A DNA stretch of 64,000 nucleotides from Burkholderia sp. BCC1644. Its GTDB lineage: Bacteria > Pseudomonadota > Gammaproteobacteria > Burkholderiales > Burkholderiaceae. Below the pieces are notes generated by a model that was given only the letters and a program-made list of their open reading frames with translations, had not been told where the DNA came from and did not search any database. This document shows, piece after piece, positions 1 to 8,584 of the stretch. The stretch spans positions 20,343 to 84,342 of the forward strand of contig NZ_CADFEI010000027.1 of the NCBI RefSeq assembly GCF_902833225.1, in the 5' to 3' direction. Position numbers and translations under genes: made by a program. Position 1 is the stretch's first letter, and each line of letters opens with the position of its first letter.

Positions 1-106
1 CCCGGCGGAACGCTACGGCGCCGGCGGCTACGGGCCGTCGATCTACCTGTTCGACCCGGAAGGCAACATGGTCGAATTCAAGGGGCCGCCGGCCGCGATC
101 GGCTGA
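1..106 (+). CDS. VOC-family (glyoxalase/dioxygenase fold) protein, C-terminal end only
   Basis: Only the last 34 codons are present; the gene begins outside the window. The reading frame from base 2 ends in a TGA at 104-106. The tail contains the pattern YLFDPEGNMVEF, which is the last beta-strand of vicinal-oxygen-chelate proteins, where the glutamate is usually a metal ligand. The substrate cannot be told from this fragment; fosfomycin-resistance-like and glyoxalase-like members share this ending. It converges on yaeQ. Confidence 0.7.
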   Translation, partial: PAERYGAGGYGPSIYLFDPEGNMVEFKGPPAAIG

Positions 107-127
107 ACGCGGCCGGCACACGGGCCG

Positions 128-682
128 TTACGCGTCCGCGCGCGCCTTCAACACCGTCCATTCGACCGCGACCGGATCGTGGTCCGCGCTCGAGATCCAC
201 GCCGCGCCATCCTGCACCGTGCACTGCAGGCGCATCGTGCGCTCCGCAAGCCGCCCGAGCGCGGTCGCGACGCCGTCGGCGAGCGACAGCACCTGCACGT
301 TGCGCAGCCGCTCGACCTTGCTGCGCACGCCCTGCCACCAGATATCCGACGTCTTGCCGCCATACGCGATCACCGTGACCTGCCCGGCGCGGCCGGCCGC
401 CTTCGAGATGCGCCGTTCGTCGGGCTGGCCGGCCTCGATCCACACGTCGATCGCACCCGTCAGGTCCTTCTGCCACAGATCGGGCTCGTCGACGTCCGAC
501 AGCCCCTTGCAGAATTCGAGCCGCTCGTGCGCGAACAGCGCGAACGCGACGATACGCACCATCATCCGGTCGTCGGTTTCCGACGGATGGCGCGCTACCG
601 TCAGCGCGTGATCGGCGTAGTAATGCCGATCCATGTCGGCGATTTGGAGTTCGGCTTTGTAGATCGTGGATTTCAGCGCCAT
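128..682 (-). CDS. yaeQ: YaeQ family protein
   Basis: The 184-aa product starts MALKSTIYKAELQIADMDRH and matches the conserved start and length (about 180 aa) of the YaeQ family, which has a PD-(D/E)XK nuclease-like fold. Its biochemical role is not settled; the E. coli protein was first proposed to be a RfaH suppressor. The longer open frame to 775 was rejected because the family signature begins at the ATG ending at 682. It is transcribed toward the VOC gene. Codon use is typical of the GC-rich host. Confidence 0.9.
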   Translation of the reverse strand: MALKSTIYKAELQIADMDRHYYADHALTVARHPSETDDRMMVRIVAFALFAHERLEFCKGLSDVDEPDLWQKDLTGAIDVWIEAGQPDERRISKAAGRAGQVTVIAYGGKTSDIWWQGVRSKVERLRNVQVLSLADGVATALGRLAERTMRLQCTVQDGAAWISSADHDPVAVEWTVLKARADA

Positions 683-776
683 GCGGAGTCGGCCCGGGCG
701 GGCATTCGGTTCGGTCGGGCCGTGATGATACCGAATGCGCGCCGCCCGGCGCGTGTCATGCGCGCCCCACAGCACA

Positions 777-800
777 ACGGCCCGACATCAGCCGGGCCGT
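777..800 (-). terminator. Hairpin downstream of the exported-protein gene
   Basis: The arms ACGGCCCG and CGGGCCGT form a perfect 8-bp stem with an 8-nt loop, about 70 bases past the stop of the gene at 872-1219. There is no clear T-run, so termination is inferred from position and stem strength only. Confidence 0.4.
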
Positions 801-871
801 GTTCGGTTCGCGCCGCCGGCACAACGGGCCGGTGCGCTCGCGCGTCGTGCGACTGCGCGGGGATCGATCGG

Positions 872-1219
872 TTACTGTTTCACGAAGCGCGAATCGGTCC
901 AGAGACCTTGCTGGTCGCTGTTGTCGGCGCTGACGAACTGCACGTCGCCCTGATCGACCGACACCACGCGGAAGCGCTGGCCTTCCGGCACCGACAGGCA
1001 GCGGTAGTCGTCGAAGTATTGCTGCTTCGCTTGCGACTTGCCGTCACGCTCGTGACTCAGTACGGAATCCAGATTGTCTTTCGACAGGCAGCCCCAGGCA
1101 TTCTTCGTCAACTGGATTTCCTGCGTCGGCTTGACGGCCGAATCGCCGCCGGCCTGAGCAATCGACACCGCGCAAAATGCGCCGACGAGGGCAAAAAGGA
1201 TACCGGTACGCTTCATCAT
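872..1219 (-). CDS. Hypothetical exported protein
   Basis: This 115-aa protein has a clear Sec signal peptide: MMKR, then a hydrophobic core, then an AQA cleavage site followed by GG. The mature part is about 93 aa, with two cysteines (WGCLS and YRCLS contexts) that could form one disulfide in the periplasm. The start was placed at the ATG ending at 1219, which gives a normal positive N-terminus; the upstream extension adds eight implausible residues before the signal peptide. No family was recognised. It stands alone, with a hairpin downstream. A periplasmic location is likely; the function is unknown. Confidence 0.75.
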   Translation of the reverse strand: MMKRTGILFALVGAFCAVSIAQAGGDSAVKPTQEIQLTKNAWGCLSKDNLDSVLSHERDGKSQAKQQYFDDYRCLSVPEGQRFRVVSVDQGDVQFVSADNSDQQGLWTDSRFVKQ

Positions 1220-1706
1220 GTTCTGTCTCCAGGCTGCGGGCACCAGGCTTGGGTTAGCTATGTGTTTAAAGATGATCGTGAACCCGCGTTTTTCACTTTA
1301 GAAGACCGGTAAACGATAGCAAGCACATTTGTTGTGCGATCGCAATAGCGGCGGATTGTCGCACCCCGTGCGCAGCCTGTTTTTCGCGCGGCGCGCGCGG
1401 CAGGCAAAACCTGTTGCGTGGCGGACAGGCCCGTCATGCCGGGCGGAAAGCGTTATCCGGCAAGGCTTTCATCCAAGTTACATCGCGGCGATTGAACGGT
1501 TTGGATAATCCATTTCGTCATCCGGATCATTTTGATGCACCGCACATAAAGTCATTCGAAACGATTCAACTTTACCGCAGCGCGGAATCGCAAATACCTG
1601 ATACAAGAAAAATGCCAGGTATAAGCGAATCCGTATTTATCCGTAGTTCCCCGAATGTATTCGACGCCCGCGAAAGCCCCGCCGCAAGCGCCTTGCGCCA
1701 GCGTGT
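1220..1706. other. Intergenic region, no gene seen
   Basis: This 490-bp stretch is AT-richer than its surroundings. It must hold the promoter of the exported-protein gene at its left side. A short open frame at 1414-1737 has no ribosome-binding site and runs into speG on the other strand, so it is not called. No RNA gene or repeat was recognised. Confidence 0.5.
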
Positions 1707-2264
1707 TTACCCTGCCTTATTCGGAGTGGATTGCTGACGCTCGAAATAATCGCGCTGGAAAATACACATGCGATAAGCGTTGTGATACGCGCCGTTTCCG
1801 AAAAATTCTTCCTTCAATTCGGCCTCGTGCTGGAATCCGCATTTCTCGTACACGTGAATCGCCGCCGCATTCGACGTGTCGACGATCAGGTACAGCTTGC
1901 GCATGTTCAGCACCTTGAATGCGTACTCGATCGCGAGGCGCGTCGCCTGGCCCGCATAGCCGCGCCCCTGGCATTGCGGCGCGATGATGATCTGGAACTC
2001 GCCGCGGCGGTGGATGTAGTCGAGTTCGATCAGCTCGACGAGGCCGACCAGTTCGTTTTGCGAATCGACCGCGACGAATCGGCGTTCGCGCTGGTCGTGC
2101 ACGTGGCGGTCGTACAGCTGGGACAGTTCCGAGAAGGTTTCGTACGGCTCCTCGAACCAGTAGCGCATGATCTTCGCGTCATTGTTCAGCTCGTGGACGA
2201 AGCGCAGGTCCTGGCGCTCCAGCGGCCGCAGCGCGAGCGTGTTGGTATCGTTCTGGAGTTGCAT
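1707..2264 (-). CDS. speG: Spermidine N1-acetyltransferase SpeG
   Basis: This GNAT enzyme transfers acetyl from acetyl-CoA to spermidine and spermine, relieving polyamine toxicity in the cytoplasm. Two SpeG hallmarks are visible: LRPLERQDLRFVHELNND near the N-terminus and MRYWFEEPYE after it. The acetyl-CoA-binding P-loop-like motif QCQGRGYAGQA lies in the middle, and YRMCIFQRDY near the end. At 185 aa it matches the E. coli protein (186 aa). The start at 2264 was preferred over the ATG two codons upstream because AGGA lies seven bases before it. Confidence 0.93.
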   Translation of the reverse strand: MQLQNDTNTLALRPLERQDLRFVHELNNDAKIMRYWFEEPYETFSELSQLYDRHVHDQRERRFVAVDSQNELVGLVELIELDYIHRRGEFQIIIAPQCQGRGYAGQATRLAIEYAFKVLNMRKLYLIVDTSNAAAIHVYEKCGFQHEAELKEEFFGNGAYHNAYRMCIFQRDYFERQQSTPNKAG

Positions 2265-2415
2265 GTTCATGTCCTTTTTGATGCCGGCGCTCGTGCGAAA
2301 CGCCCGCGCGGCGCGGCCGCATCCGGGCCCGTTTCGCACTGTAAGAAAATGAACGCGGGCGAGGTTCAGAGCCTAGAATGGGAGCAAGGGTTCCTGCCAC
2401 CGCACGGAGGCTATC

Positions 2416-2586
2416 GTGATCGAGCAAGTCATACTCGGAATATTTCTCGTGCTGCCGCTCGTCATCGTCGCGGCGCTGTTTTCCGACGAACTGTGGCAGG
2501 AACACCGGCGCCAGCATCCGCGCGACGAAAACGCACCGCATATCGACTGGAAACATCCGTGGCGCCGCGTGCGACGCAGTCACTGA
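2416..2586 (+). CDS. Small single-pass membrane protein
   Basis: A GTG start at 2416 has a strong GGAGG five bases upstream and opens a 56-aa frame ending in TGA at 2584-2586. The first 23 residues form one hydrophobic helix (IEQVILGIFLVLPLVIVAAL). The rest is a short, charged tail rich in His, Arg and Trp. It resembles the many uncharacterised inner-membrane micro-proteins of Burkholderia. No family was recognised and no function is proposed. Confidence 0.65.
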   Translation: MIEQVILGIFLVLPLVIVAALFSDELWQEHRRQHPRDENAPHIDWKHPWRRVRRSH

Positions 2587-2702
2587 GCCGGTTCATCATC
2601 GATCCGCATCCCGCGCCGGCCGAGTCATCCCGGGCCGGATAACGCGCGGTGCGCCGCCTTTCCGCTTCGATCCGATTCCCGCCCAACCCGCGAGACGCCG
2701 AC

Positions 2703-2951
2703 GTGAACGACAAGCCCGCTGCCCCTGCTCACGATATCCCTCACGAAACGATCGACCTGCAGATCGCCGACGTGCTGGCGGCCGTCCGCTACCCGGCGAA
2801 CAAGGATGCAATCGTCGACGCCGCACGCGACGCCGGCGCCAGCAACGAGGTGCTGTCGATGCTCGACGGCCTGCCCGAACAGGACTACGCGGACGTCAAT
2901 GCCGTCACGCAGTGGGTCGCCGGCAACTTCGGCCCGGGGCTCGGCATTTGA
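2703..2951 (+). CDS. DUF2795 domain protein
   Basis: The 82-aa protein has the DUF2795 pattern: a segment reading ADVLAAVRYPANKDAIVDAA followed by a helix with VLSMLDGLPEQDY and a conserved acidic-aromatic turn. DUF2795 proteins are small helical proteins of unknown role, often found alone in proteobacterial and actinobacterial genomes. The GTG at 2703 was chosen because the domain starts shortly after it; an earlier start at 2649 would add an Arg/Pro-rich extension without a ribosome-binding site. It sits upstream of the diguanylate cyclase on the same strand, but 110 bp away. Confidence 0.75.
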   Translation: MNDKPAAPAHDIPHETIDLQIADVLAAVRYPANKDAIVDAARDAGASNEVLSMLDGLPEQDYADVNAVTQWVAGNFGPGLGI

Positions 2952-3061
2952 GCGGATGCCAATAACGCGATAGGATCGGGCCGCACCGGTCGCGCCGCGA
3001 TCGGGAGGCGTGCCGCCCGGCGCAAGAACGGGTGTTTGAGCACGCGTGTCCGGGGGACTCC

Positions 3062-4420
3062 ATGGAAGGCATCCTGATCCAGCACACGACGCCACGGCAG
3101 CTCTGGTTCGGCGCGCTGACGGCGTTCGTCATCCTGCTAGCGCTCGGGATCGCCGCGCCGCACGCGAACGTCACGCTCCCGGCCGTCGAGCCGTTCATGC
3201 CGATGTGTGCGCTCACCGTGTTCACCACCGCGAGCATCGCCGCGTTCTTCCTCGGCGCGCAGTTCACCGTGACGCGCCAGCCTGTGCTCGGCGCGCTCAG
3301 CGGCGCCTATGCGTTCACCGCGCTCGCCGTCGCGCTCCAGTTGCTCACCTTTCCCGGCGTGTTCGCGCCGCATGGCCTGCTCGGCGCGCGCCCGCAAAGC
3401 GCCGCGTGGATGTGGGTCTTCTGGCATGCCGGCTTCCCGTGCTTCGTGATGGCCGCGCTGTTCGCCCGCGAGCGGTTGACGCGCGCACCGGTCGGCGCGA
3501 AAGAGACGCGCCGCTGGACGGTCGCGCTCGTCGGCGGGCCGGCCGTCGCGGCCGCGCTCCTGTGCGCGCTCGCGCTGAACGTGTCGCTGCCGCCCGCGTT
3601 CCATCCGCCCGGCGACGCGGCCGTGCTGCCCGTCAACGGCATCGCGCTCGTCGTGTGGATCCTCAATGCGCTCGCGCTCGTCGCGGTGCTCGCCACGGGC
3701 CGGCTGCGCACGACGCTCGATCTGTGGCTTGCGATCGCGGTGCTCGCATGCCTCACCGACACGACGCTGAACCTTCTGACGACGAACCGCTTCACGGTCG
3801 GCTGGTATGTCGCGCGCGTGTTCAGCATGTTCACGCCCGGCGTGCTCGTGTGCGTGCTCGCGTGGGAAGTGACGATGCTGTACCAGCAGCTGTTCGAGGC
3901 GCACGCGACGCTGATCCGTTCTTCCGCGCGCGACGGGCTGACCGGTGCATTCAACCGCAGCCACTTCAACGACCATTTCCACACGCTGTTCCTGCAGGCG
4001 CGGCGGCAAGGCGAACCGCTGTCGCTGCTGATGGTCGACGTCGATCACTTCAAGGCCTACAACGACACGTTCGGTCACGTGAAAGGCGACGCGTGCCTGA
4101 TCGCGGTTGCGAATGCGCTTGCCGGCGCGGTGCGTCGGCCATCGGATATCGTCGCGCGTTACGGTGGCGAGGAGTTCGCGATCGTGTTGCCGAACACGGG
4201 TGCGCGCGGTGCGCGGGTGGTGGCCGACGAAGCGCGCGAAGCCGTGCTGCGGCTCGACCTCGAGATGCCTGACTCGCCGGCCGGGCGCGTGAGCGTCAGC
4301 GTCGGTTGCGCGACCGTGTCGGCCGACGATCTGTCGACGCCCGATGCATTGATCGAGGCCGCCGACGCCGCGCTGTATCGCGCGAAGGATACGGGGCGAA
4401 ACCGGGTCGTCGCCACCTGA
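3062..4420 (+). CDS. Membrane-bound diguanylate cyclase (MASE4-like sensor plus GGDEF)
   Basis: The 452-aa protein makes cyclic di-GMP from two GTP. Residues 1 to about 280 form a multi-span hydrophobic sensor of the MASE4 type, with roughly eight membrane helices. The GGDEF domain follows, beginning near SARDGLTGAFNRSHFND. The signature is intact as GGEEF at residues 368-372. An inhibitory-site RXXD (RPSD) lies five residues before it, so product inhibition by c-di-GMP is expected. The ATG at 3062 has GGGGGA upstream. No EAL domain and no partner gene are nearby. The signal sensed by the membrane part is unknown. Confidence 0.92.
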   Translation: MEGILIQHTTPRQLWFGALTAFVILLALGIAAPHANVTLPAVEPFMPMCALTVFTTASIAAFFLGAQFTVTRQPVLGALSGAYAFTALAVALQLLTFPGVFAPHGLLGARPQSAAWMWVFWHAGFPCFVMAALFARERLTRAPVGAKETRRWTVALVGGPAVAAALLCALALNVSLPPAFHPPGDAAVLPVNGIALVVWILNALALVAVLATGRLRTTLDLWLAIAVLACLTDTTLNLLTTNRFTVGWYVARVFSMFTPGVLVCVLAWEVTMLYQQLFEAHATLIRSSARDGLTGAFNRSHFNDHFHTLFLQARRQGEPLSLLMVDVDHFKAYNDTFGHVKGDACLIAVANALAGAVRRPSDIVARYGGEEFAIVLPNTGARGARVVADEAREAVLRLDLEMPDSPAGRVSVSVGCATVSADDLSTPDALIEAADAALYRAKDTGRNRVVAT

Positions 4421-4570
4421 AAACGTCTGCTGTTTGGCTATTTGTTACGGTCATTGTGACCGGAATAATCCGCCGTTACGGATTGCGCAACAGGGAAACG
4501 ATCGCTTACAGCCGGTGTTGGAAGCGCTCGCTATGCTGGGTTTCATATCGAACCCGAGCAGGTGAGTGCC

Positions 4571-4693
4571 ATGAAAAAAACCCTTTTGCTGATTGCCGGC
4601 GTCGCCGTGTTGCTGAGCGGCTGTATCGTGGTGCCTGACGGTGGCGGATATTACGGTGGTGGCGGGTATTACCATCACCGGCATTGGGATTGA
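4571..4693 (+). CDS. Small lipoprotein
   Basis: A 40-aa frame starts MKKTLLLIAGVAVLLSGC, a textbook lipoprotein signal with a LSGC lipobox that leaves a lipidated cysteine at residue 18. The mature part is only 23 residues and consists of Gly, Tyr and His (GGGYYGGGGYYHHRHWD). AGGTGAG lies just upstream of the ATG. Similar very short Gly/Tyr/His lipoproteins occur in many proteobacteria; the His tail could bind metal, but that is a guess. Confidence 0.75.
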   Translation: MKKTLLLIAGVAVLLSGCIVVPDGGGYYGGGGYYHHRHWD

Positions 4694-5105
4694 GGCATCC
4701 AGTCGGGTGTTACTTCATCCCGCGAGACCGCGGATGACGGCGGAGTGCGCCGTCCATTGTCATGATACTTGCGGCGCACGATTCGAACCGGACGTAGCGA
4801 TTTGCATCGTCGCCGGAACTCCACCTCCGAATTCCGGGCCGTCGTGTACGGCCCGCCAATCTTCGAGCATGATGCCTGCCTAACCGATCGTGCCAGCGAA
4901 GCCGCCGCATCGAAACGCCGCGGCAACTTGCCCGCCCCCATCTCCCGTCGGCACATTTCTGCGATCTTTGCCGAACAATAGTGACGATGTGCCATTCAGT
5001 TCTTTCTACCGTGGCCGATATTCTTTGTTTACGGCTGCATGCGCCTCTTGCATCCTCCCTCTCCGCAGCATCCGTCCATCATTAAAACAATGAACCCGCT
5101 GGAAG
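4694..5105. other. Intergenic region, no gene seen
   Basis: This 410-bp stretch contains only short frames without ribosome-binding sites. Base composition is somewhat less GC-rich than the neighbours. No RNA gene, repeat or clear terminator was recognised. Confidence 0.45.
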
Positions 5106-6344
5106 ATGAAACTGTTCGACCAACAGAAGTGGCGTCATAACGCCTCGATCGCGAGCACTCGCTATCTCCGTATTCCGCTCCCAAAAATGGAAGCGGGGCG
5201 TTTCGGTTGGATCAAGCGCTGGGCCGTGGACTGGTTCGTGCCGACAGGTCTATCGGCATGGACAACCTATCACCTGACGGACGCATTCGTTGGACGCTAC
5301 CGCGCGCTCCTCCCGAAAGGCGATGGTGGCGACGTTCCCCTCGAGGTCATGTCCGACTTGTGGACCCGCCCCTCGTCGCAATATTTCCTCACTGGCTTCG
5401 TCATGCTGGCCGCGCTGATCGTTGTCATGTTGATCTATCAACAGTTGGCGCGCCCAACCTGGAGAAACATACTCAATCGTCGCAAACGGCCGTTTGTCGG
5501 CCCCAAGCCATTCGTGCTCGTGTCCGTCCTTGGCAAACTGCTGGCGACCATCATTCCGGCATGCGCCGTTGCGATCGCGGCTTACGCGCCGGAAAGCATG
5601 ACGTGGGGCGGGATTGGTTTTCTCATCGGACTAATCGCCATGATCACCGCCGGCTACTACCACATGGTCTACGGTGAAATGCGGCCCCCGTGCGTAATCT
5701 CGATCTCGTTTCACCGGCCACGACAATCTCCATCGATCAACACAGGCGAGACTGAATCGACGACAAGCTTGACCCAATGGCGCGACGCGCATACAGCGCT
5801 TCAAGACGACGCAAACGCAATCTCGGATGCGGCAGGCGGCGCATTCGCACAAAATGTGACTGCCTCGTTCGATCTCGATGACGTTGCCCTCTCTGTCGCG
5901 TTGAGCATCGACATCGAAGATTTGCCGCAAGATCGCCAACGCACGCTCGATGCACAAATCAACCGCGTGCTGAGCAAATGGCGCAGCGAAGGTTACACGA
6001 GCGGCTCGCTTTATGACGGAAGGACGTTGCCTGCGCCGATTACCCCATCGCCCCTCGGCGATTTCGCGCTGCCCTCGTACCCTCCCGGTGCCGCACCGGC
6101 CGACTTGGTACGCGTAGCGGCTCGTTCGGGCAGCCGCGTCATGATCGTTGGCGACGCCATCGTTCAGCGACAGGTGGATACCCGCTGCAATCGCGTTCTG
6201 CAGCGTAGAGAACGGGTATTTGAATTCGTTTCGGAATCCGGCAATGACGATGCCGGGGCACCGATGCCGTTCCCACTCGATGGCACACCATTGGCGGTAA
6301 CGACGTACGGTTCGGCGCTCACTTCCCGATACAAAACCTGCTGA
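5106..6344 (+). CDS. Hypothetical inner-membrane protein
   Basis: The 412-aa protein has membrane helices around residues 95-112, 135-165 and 170-190, and a large soluble C-terminal part from about residue 195. An N-terminal amphipathic region rich in Trp and Arg precedes the helices. No conserved family motif was recognised. Its last 26 bases overlap the 3' end of mnmE on the other strand, so the two genes converge with shared DNA. Codon use is less biased than in the flanking housekeeping genes, which hints at a more recent arrival. The start has GGAAG directly upstream. Confidence 0.65.
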   Translation: MKLFDQQKWRHNASIASTRYLRIPLPKMEAGRFGWIKRWAVDWFVPTGLSAWTTYHLTDAFVGRYRALLPKGDGGDVPLEVMSDLWTRPSSQYFLTGFVMLAALIVVMLIYQQLARPTWRNILNRRKRPFVGPKPFVLVSVLGKLLATIIPACAVAIAAYAPESMTWGGIGFLIGLIAMITAGYYHMVYGEMRPPCVISISFHRPRQSPSINTGETESTTSLTQWRDAHTALQDDANAISDAAGGAFAQNVTASFDLDDVALSVALSIDIEDLPQDRQRTLDAQINRVLSKWRSEGYTSGSLYDGRTLPAPITPSPLGDFALPSYPPGAAPADLVRVAARSGSRVMIVGDAIVQRQVDTRCNRVLQRRERVFEFVSESGNDDAGAPMPFPLDGTPLAVTTYGSALTSRYKTC

Positions 6345-7713
6345 AAATCACCCCCAGCAGATCATCCGACGTGAACTCCCCGGTAATCGAATTGAGCTGC
6401 TCCTGCGCGAGGCGCAACTCCTCGGCAAACAGATCGAGCGACTGAGCACGTTGCTCCGCATGATCCGCCGCCTGCGCGAGATGTTCCTGCGCGGCCCGCA
6501 GCGCGATCAGATGCCGCTCGCGCGCGAGATACACGCCTTCCGCCCCCGCCTGCCACCCCGCAATCCGCAGCAGTTCGGCACGCAGCATGTCGATCCCGTC
6601 GCCGCGCTTCGCCGACAGATGCACCTCGGTCAGGTCGCCCTCCGCCGCCGGATGCTCGACACACGCCGGCACACCGGTCAGGTCCGTCTTGTTCAGCACG
6701 CGCACCACCGGCACGCCGCCCGGAAACCGCGCGGCGATCGTCTCGTCATCCGCCGTCATCCCGCTGCGCGAATCGAGCAGATGCAGCACGACATCCGCGC
6801 GCTCGATCTCGCTCCACGTGCGCGCAATGCCGATCCGCTCGACCTCGTCCTCGGTCTCACGCAGCCCGGCCGTATCGATGATGTGCAGCGGTATCCCTTC
6901 GACCTGGATCGTCTGTGCGACCTTGTCGCGCGTCGTCCCCGCGATCGGCGTGACGATCGCCAGTTCCGCGCCGGCCAGCGCATTCAGCAGCGACGACTTG
7001 CCGACGTTCGGCTGCCCCGCGAGCACGACCGACAGCCCTTCGCGCAACAGCGCACCCTGCCGCGCATCGCCGAGCACGTGCGCGAGCTGCGCGCGGATCT
7101 TCGCGAGCTTGCCGCGCGCGTCTGCCGCCTCGAGGAAATCGATCTCCTCTTCCGGAAAATCGAGCGTCGCCTCGACCAGCATCCGCAGCGTGATCACGTC
7201 GTCGACGAGCACATGGATCTGCCGCGAGAACGCGCCGTCGAGCGAGCGCCCGGCCGAGCGTGCCGCAGCCTCGGTGCTCGCCTCGATCAGGTCGGCGACG
7301 GCCTCGGCCTGTGCGAGATCGAGCTTGTCGTTCAGGAACGCGCGCCGCGTGAACTCGCCCGGCTCCGCGAGCCGCAGCCCGAAACCGCGCCCCGCATCCA
7401 GGCAGCGCTGCAGCAGCAGCTGCATCACGATCGGCCCGCCGTGCCCCTGCAGCTCGAGCACGTGCTCGCCGGTGTACGAATGCGGCGCCGGGAAATACAG
7501 CGCGATCCCGCGGTCGAGCGGCGCGCCGTGCTCGTCTAGGAACGGCACGTAGCTCGCATGGCGCGGTGCAAGCTTCTGCCCGCACAACGCGTCGATCAAC
7601 GGCAGCGCGGCCGCCTCGCCGCCGCGCCCGAACGACACCCGGACGACGCCGATGCCACCCCGGCCGGCAGCAGTGGCAATAGCGACAATCGGATCGGAAT
7701 CGGTAGCAAGCAT
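6319..7713 (-). CDS. mnmE: tRNA modification GTPase MnmE (TrmE)
   Basis: With MnmG, MnmE installs the 5-aminomethyl or carboxymethylaminomethyl group on wobble uridine 34 of several tRNAs. The 464-aa product has the folate-binding N-terminal domain, a Ras-like G domain inserted in a helical domain with Walker A GQPNVGKS at 233-240, and the DTAGLRE switch near 275. It ends with the family's CIGK, whose cysteine is conserved. The ATG ending at 7713 was chosen because the family start reads MLATDSDPIVAIATA. It is the last gene of the rpmH-rnpA-yidD-yidC-mnmE series, separated from yidC by a regulator on the opposite strand. Confidence 0.97.
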   Translation of the reverse strand: MLATDSDPIVAIATAAGRGGIGVVRVSFGRGGEAAALPLIDALCGQKLAPRHASYVPFLDEHGAPLDRGIALYFPAPHSYTGEHVLELQGHGGPIVMQLLLQRCLDAGRGFGLRLAEPGEFTRRAFLNDKLDLAQAEAVADLIEASTEAAARSAGRSLDGAFSRQIHVLVDDVITLRMLVEATLDFPEEEIDFLEAADARGKLAKIRAQLAHVLGDARQGALLREGLSVVLAGQPNVGKSSLLNALAGAELAIVTPIAGTTRDKVAQTIQVEGIPLHIIDTAGLRETEDEVERIGIARTWSEIERADVVLHLLDSRSGMTADDETIAARFPGGVPVVRVLNKTDLTGVPACVEHPAAEGDLTEVHLSAKRGDGIDMLRAELLRIAGWQAGAEGVYLARERHLIALRAAQEHLAQAADHAEQRAQSLDLFAEELRLAQEQLNSITGEFTSDDLLGVIFSRFCIGK

Positions 7714-8049
7714 GGGAATCGGATGAATCGGGTAATCAGTGAATATGGTGCGCCCGCGCAACAGTTCGAGCATCGGAACGCCGGCATTGTAGCGTGCCGG
7801 CACACACGCCATCGGTCGCCATGCCAGATTCGGACTCGCCCGAATTTATCCCGCCGTGGATAAGCCAAGTATCAGTCCGGCGCGATGTCACAACTATCGT
7901 TTCGGACGAGTATGTTTGCTGGAGCGGCTCAACGCTGCGGCCCTCAATTTCGCTCCCCACTCCGATCGAGATTGGGATTCATCCGAACGAGATACGTTTA
8001 TCCCGAATGGTTGTCTGAAACATGTCGGTGGAATTGCACAATCTCTCCC
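7714..8049. other. Divergent intergenic region between mnmE and an HTH gene
   Basis: This 336-bp stretch should hold the promoters of mnmE (leftward) and the HTH protein (rightward). No operator or RNA feature was recognised; the open frames through it have no ribosome-binding sites. Confidence 0.45.
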
Positions 8050-8481
8050 ATGCCGACATCCGAAGAAAAAGCCGCGTTCTCGGAACGCCTGAAATTCGCC
8101 CTGCGGCGCAGCCCGGAGAAGGTCACTGGTGCGACTGAGCTGGCGAACCGATTCAATCTGCGCCACCGCGGAGCGCAACCCGTTTCGCCGCAGACCGCGC
8201 ATAAATGGCTGACGGGCCGCACGATTCCGACGTCGGACAAACTCGCAACGCTTGCCGAATGGCTGCGCGTCGAACTCCACTGGCTGCATTACGGCCCGTC
8301 GCCGAGCGTGATCGAACACCCGACGCCGCAACCGCTGCCGCGCGACGAGCGCTATCCGCCGACGCCCGAGACGATCGAACTCGCGTCGAAGATCGAAGCG
8401 TTGTCGCCGCATCATCGCTACCTCGTGCAGGAACTGGTCGAGCAGTTCTACGGCGACTCGGGCGAATCGAAAAAGGGCTGA
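8050..8481 (+). CDS. XRE-like helix-turn-helix DNA-binding protein
   Basis: The 143-aa protein carries an N-terminal helix-turn-helix of Cro/C1 type. The segment around residues 28-60 (ATELANRFN, then VSPQTAHKWLTGRTIPTSDK) is the classical recognition-helix pattern. The C-terminus has a short helical stretch, PHHRYLVQELVEQFY, likely for dimerisation. The ATG at 8050 was chosen because the conserved part begins right after it. It is a single gene, ending in a strong bidirectional terminator. Homologues of this size are common in Burkholderia; the target genes cannot be told. Confidence 0.8.
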   Translation: MPTSEEKAAFSERLKFALRRSPEKVTGATELANRFNLRHRGAQPVSPQTAHKWLTGRTIPTSDKLATLAEWLRVELHWLHYGPSPSVIEHPTPQPLPRDERYPPTPETIELASKIEALSPHHRYLVQELVEQFYGDSGESKKG

Positions 8482-8504
8482 ACCCGCACCGGAACCGCAA
8501 AAAC

Positions 8505-8539
8505 AAAAAGCCGCATGGTCACGAACCATGCGGCTTTTT
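8505..8539. terminator. Bidirectional intrinsic terminator
   Basis: A perfect 15-bp stem (AAAAAGCCGCATGGT and its complement) with a 5-nt loop ends in a run of T on the plus strand and, read backwards, a run of T on the minus strand. It separates the HTH gene from the convergent yidC. Confidence 0.93.
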
Positions 8540-8584
8540 TTTCGTGCGTCGCGGGCGGCTGGCCGCCCACGCGTGCAACGGGTG

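Noticed and set aside
1414..1737. Open frame of 107 codons
   Set aside because: No ribosome-binding site, no protein-like pattern, and it overlaps the 3' end of speG.
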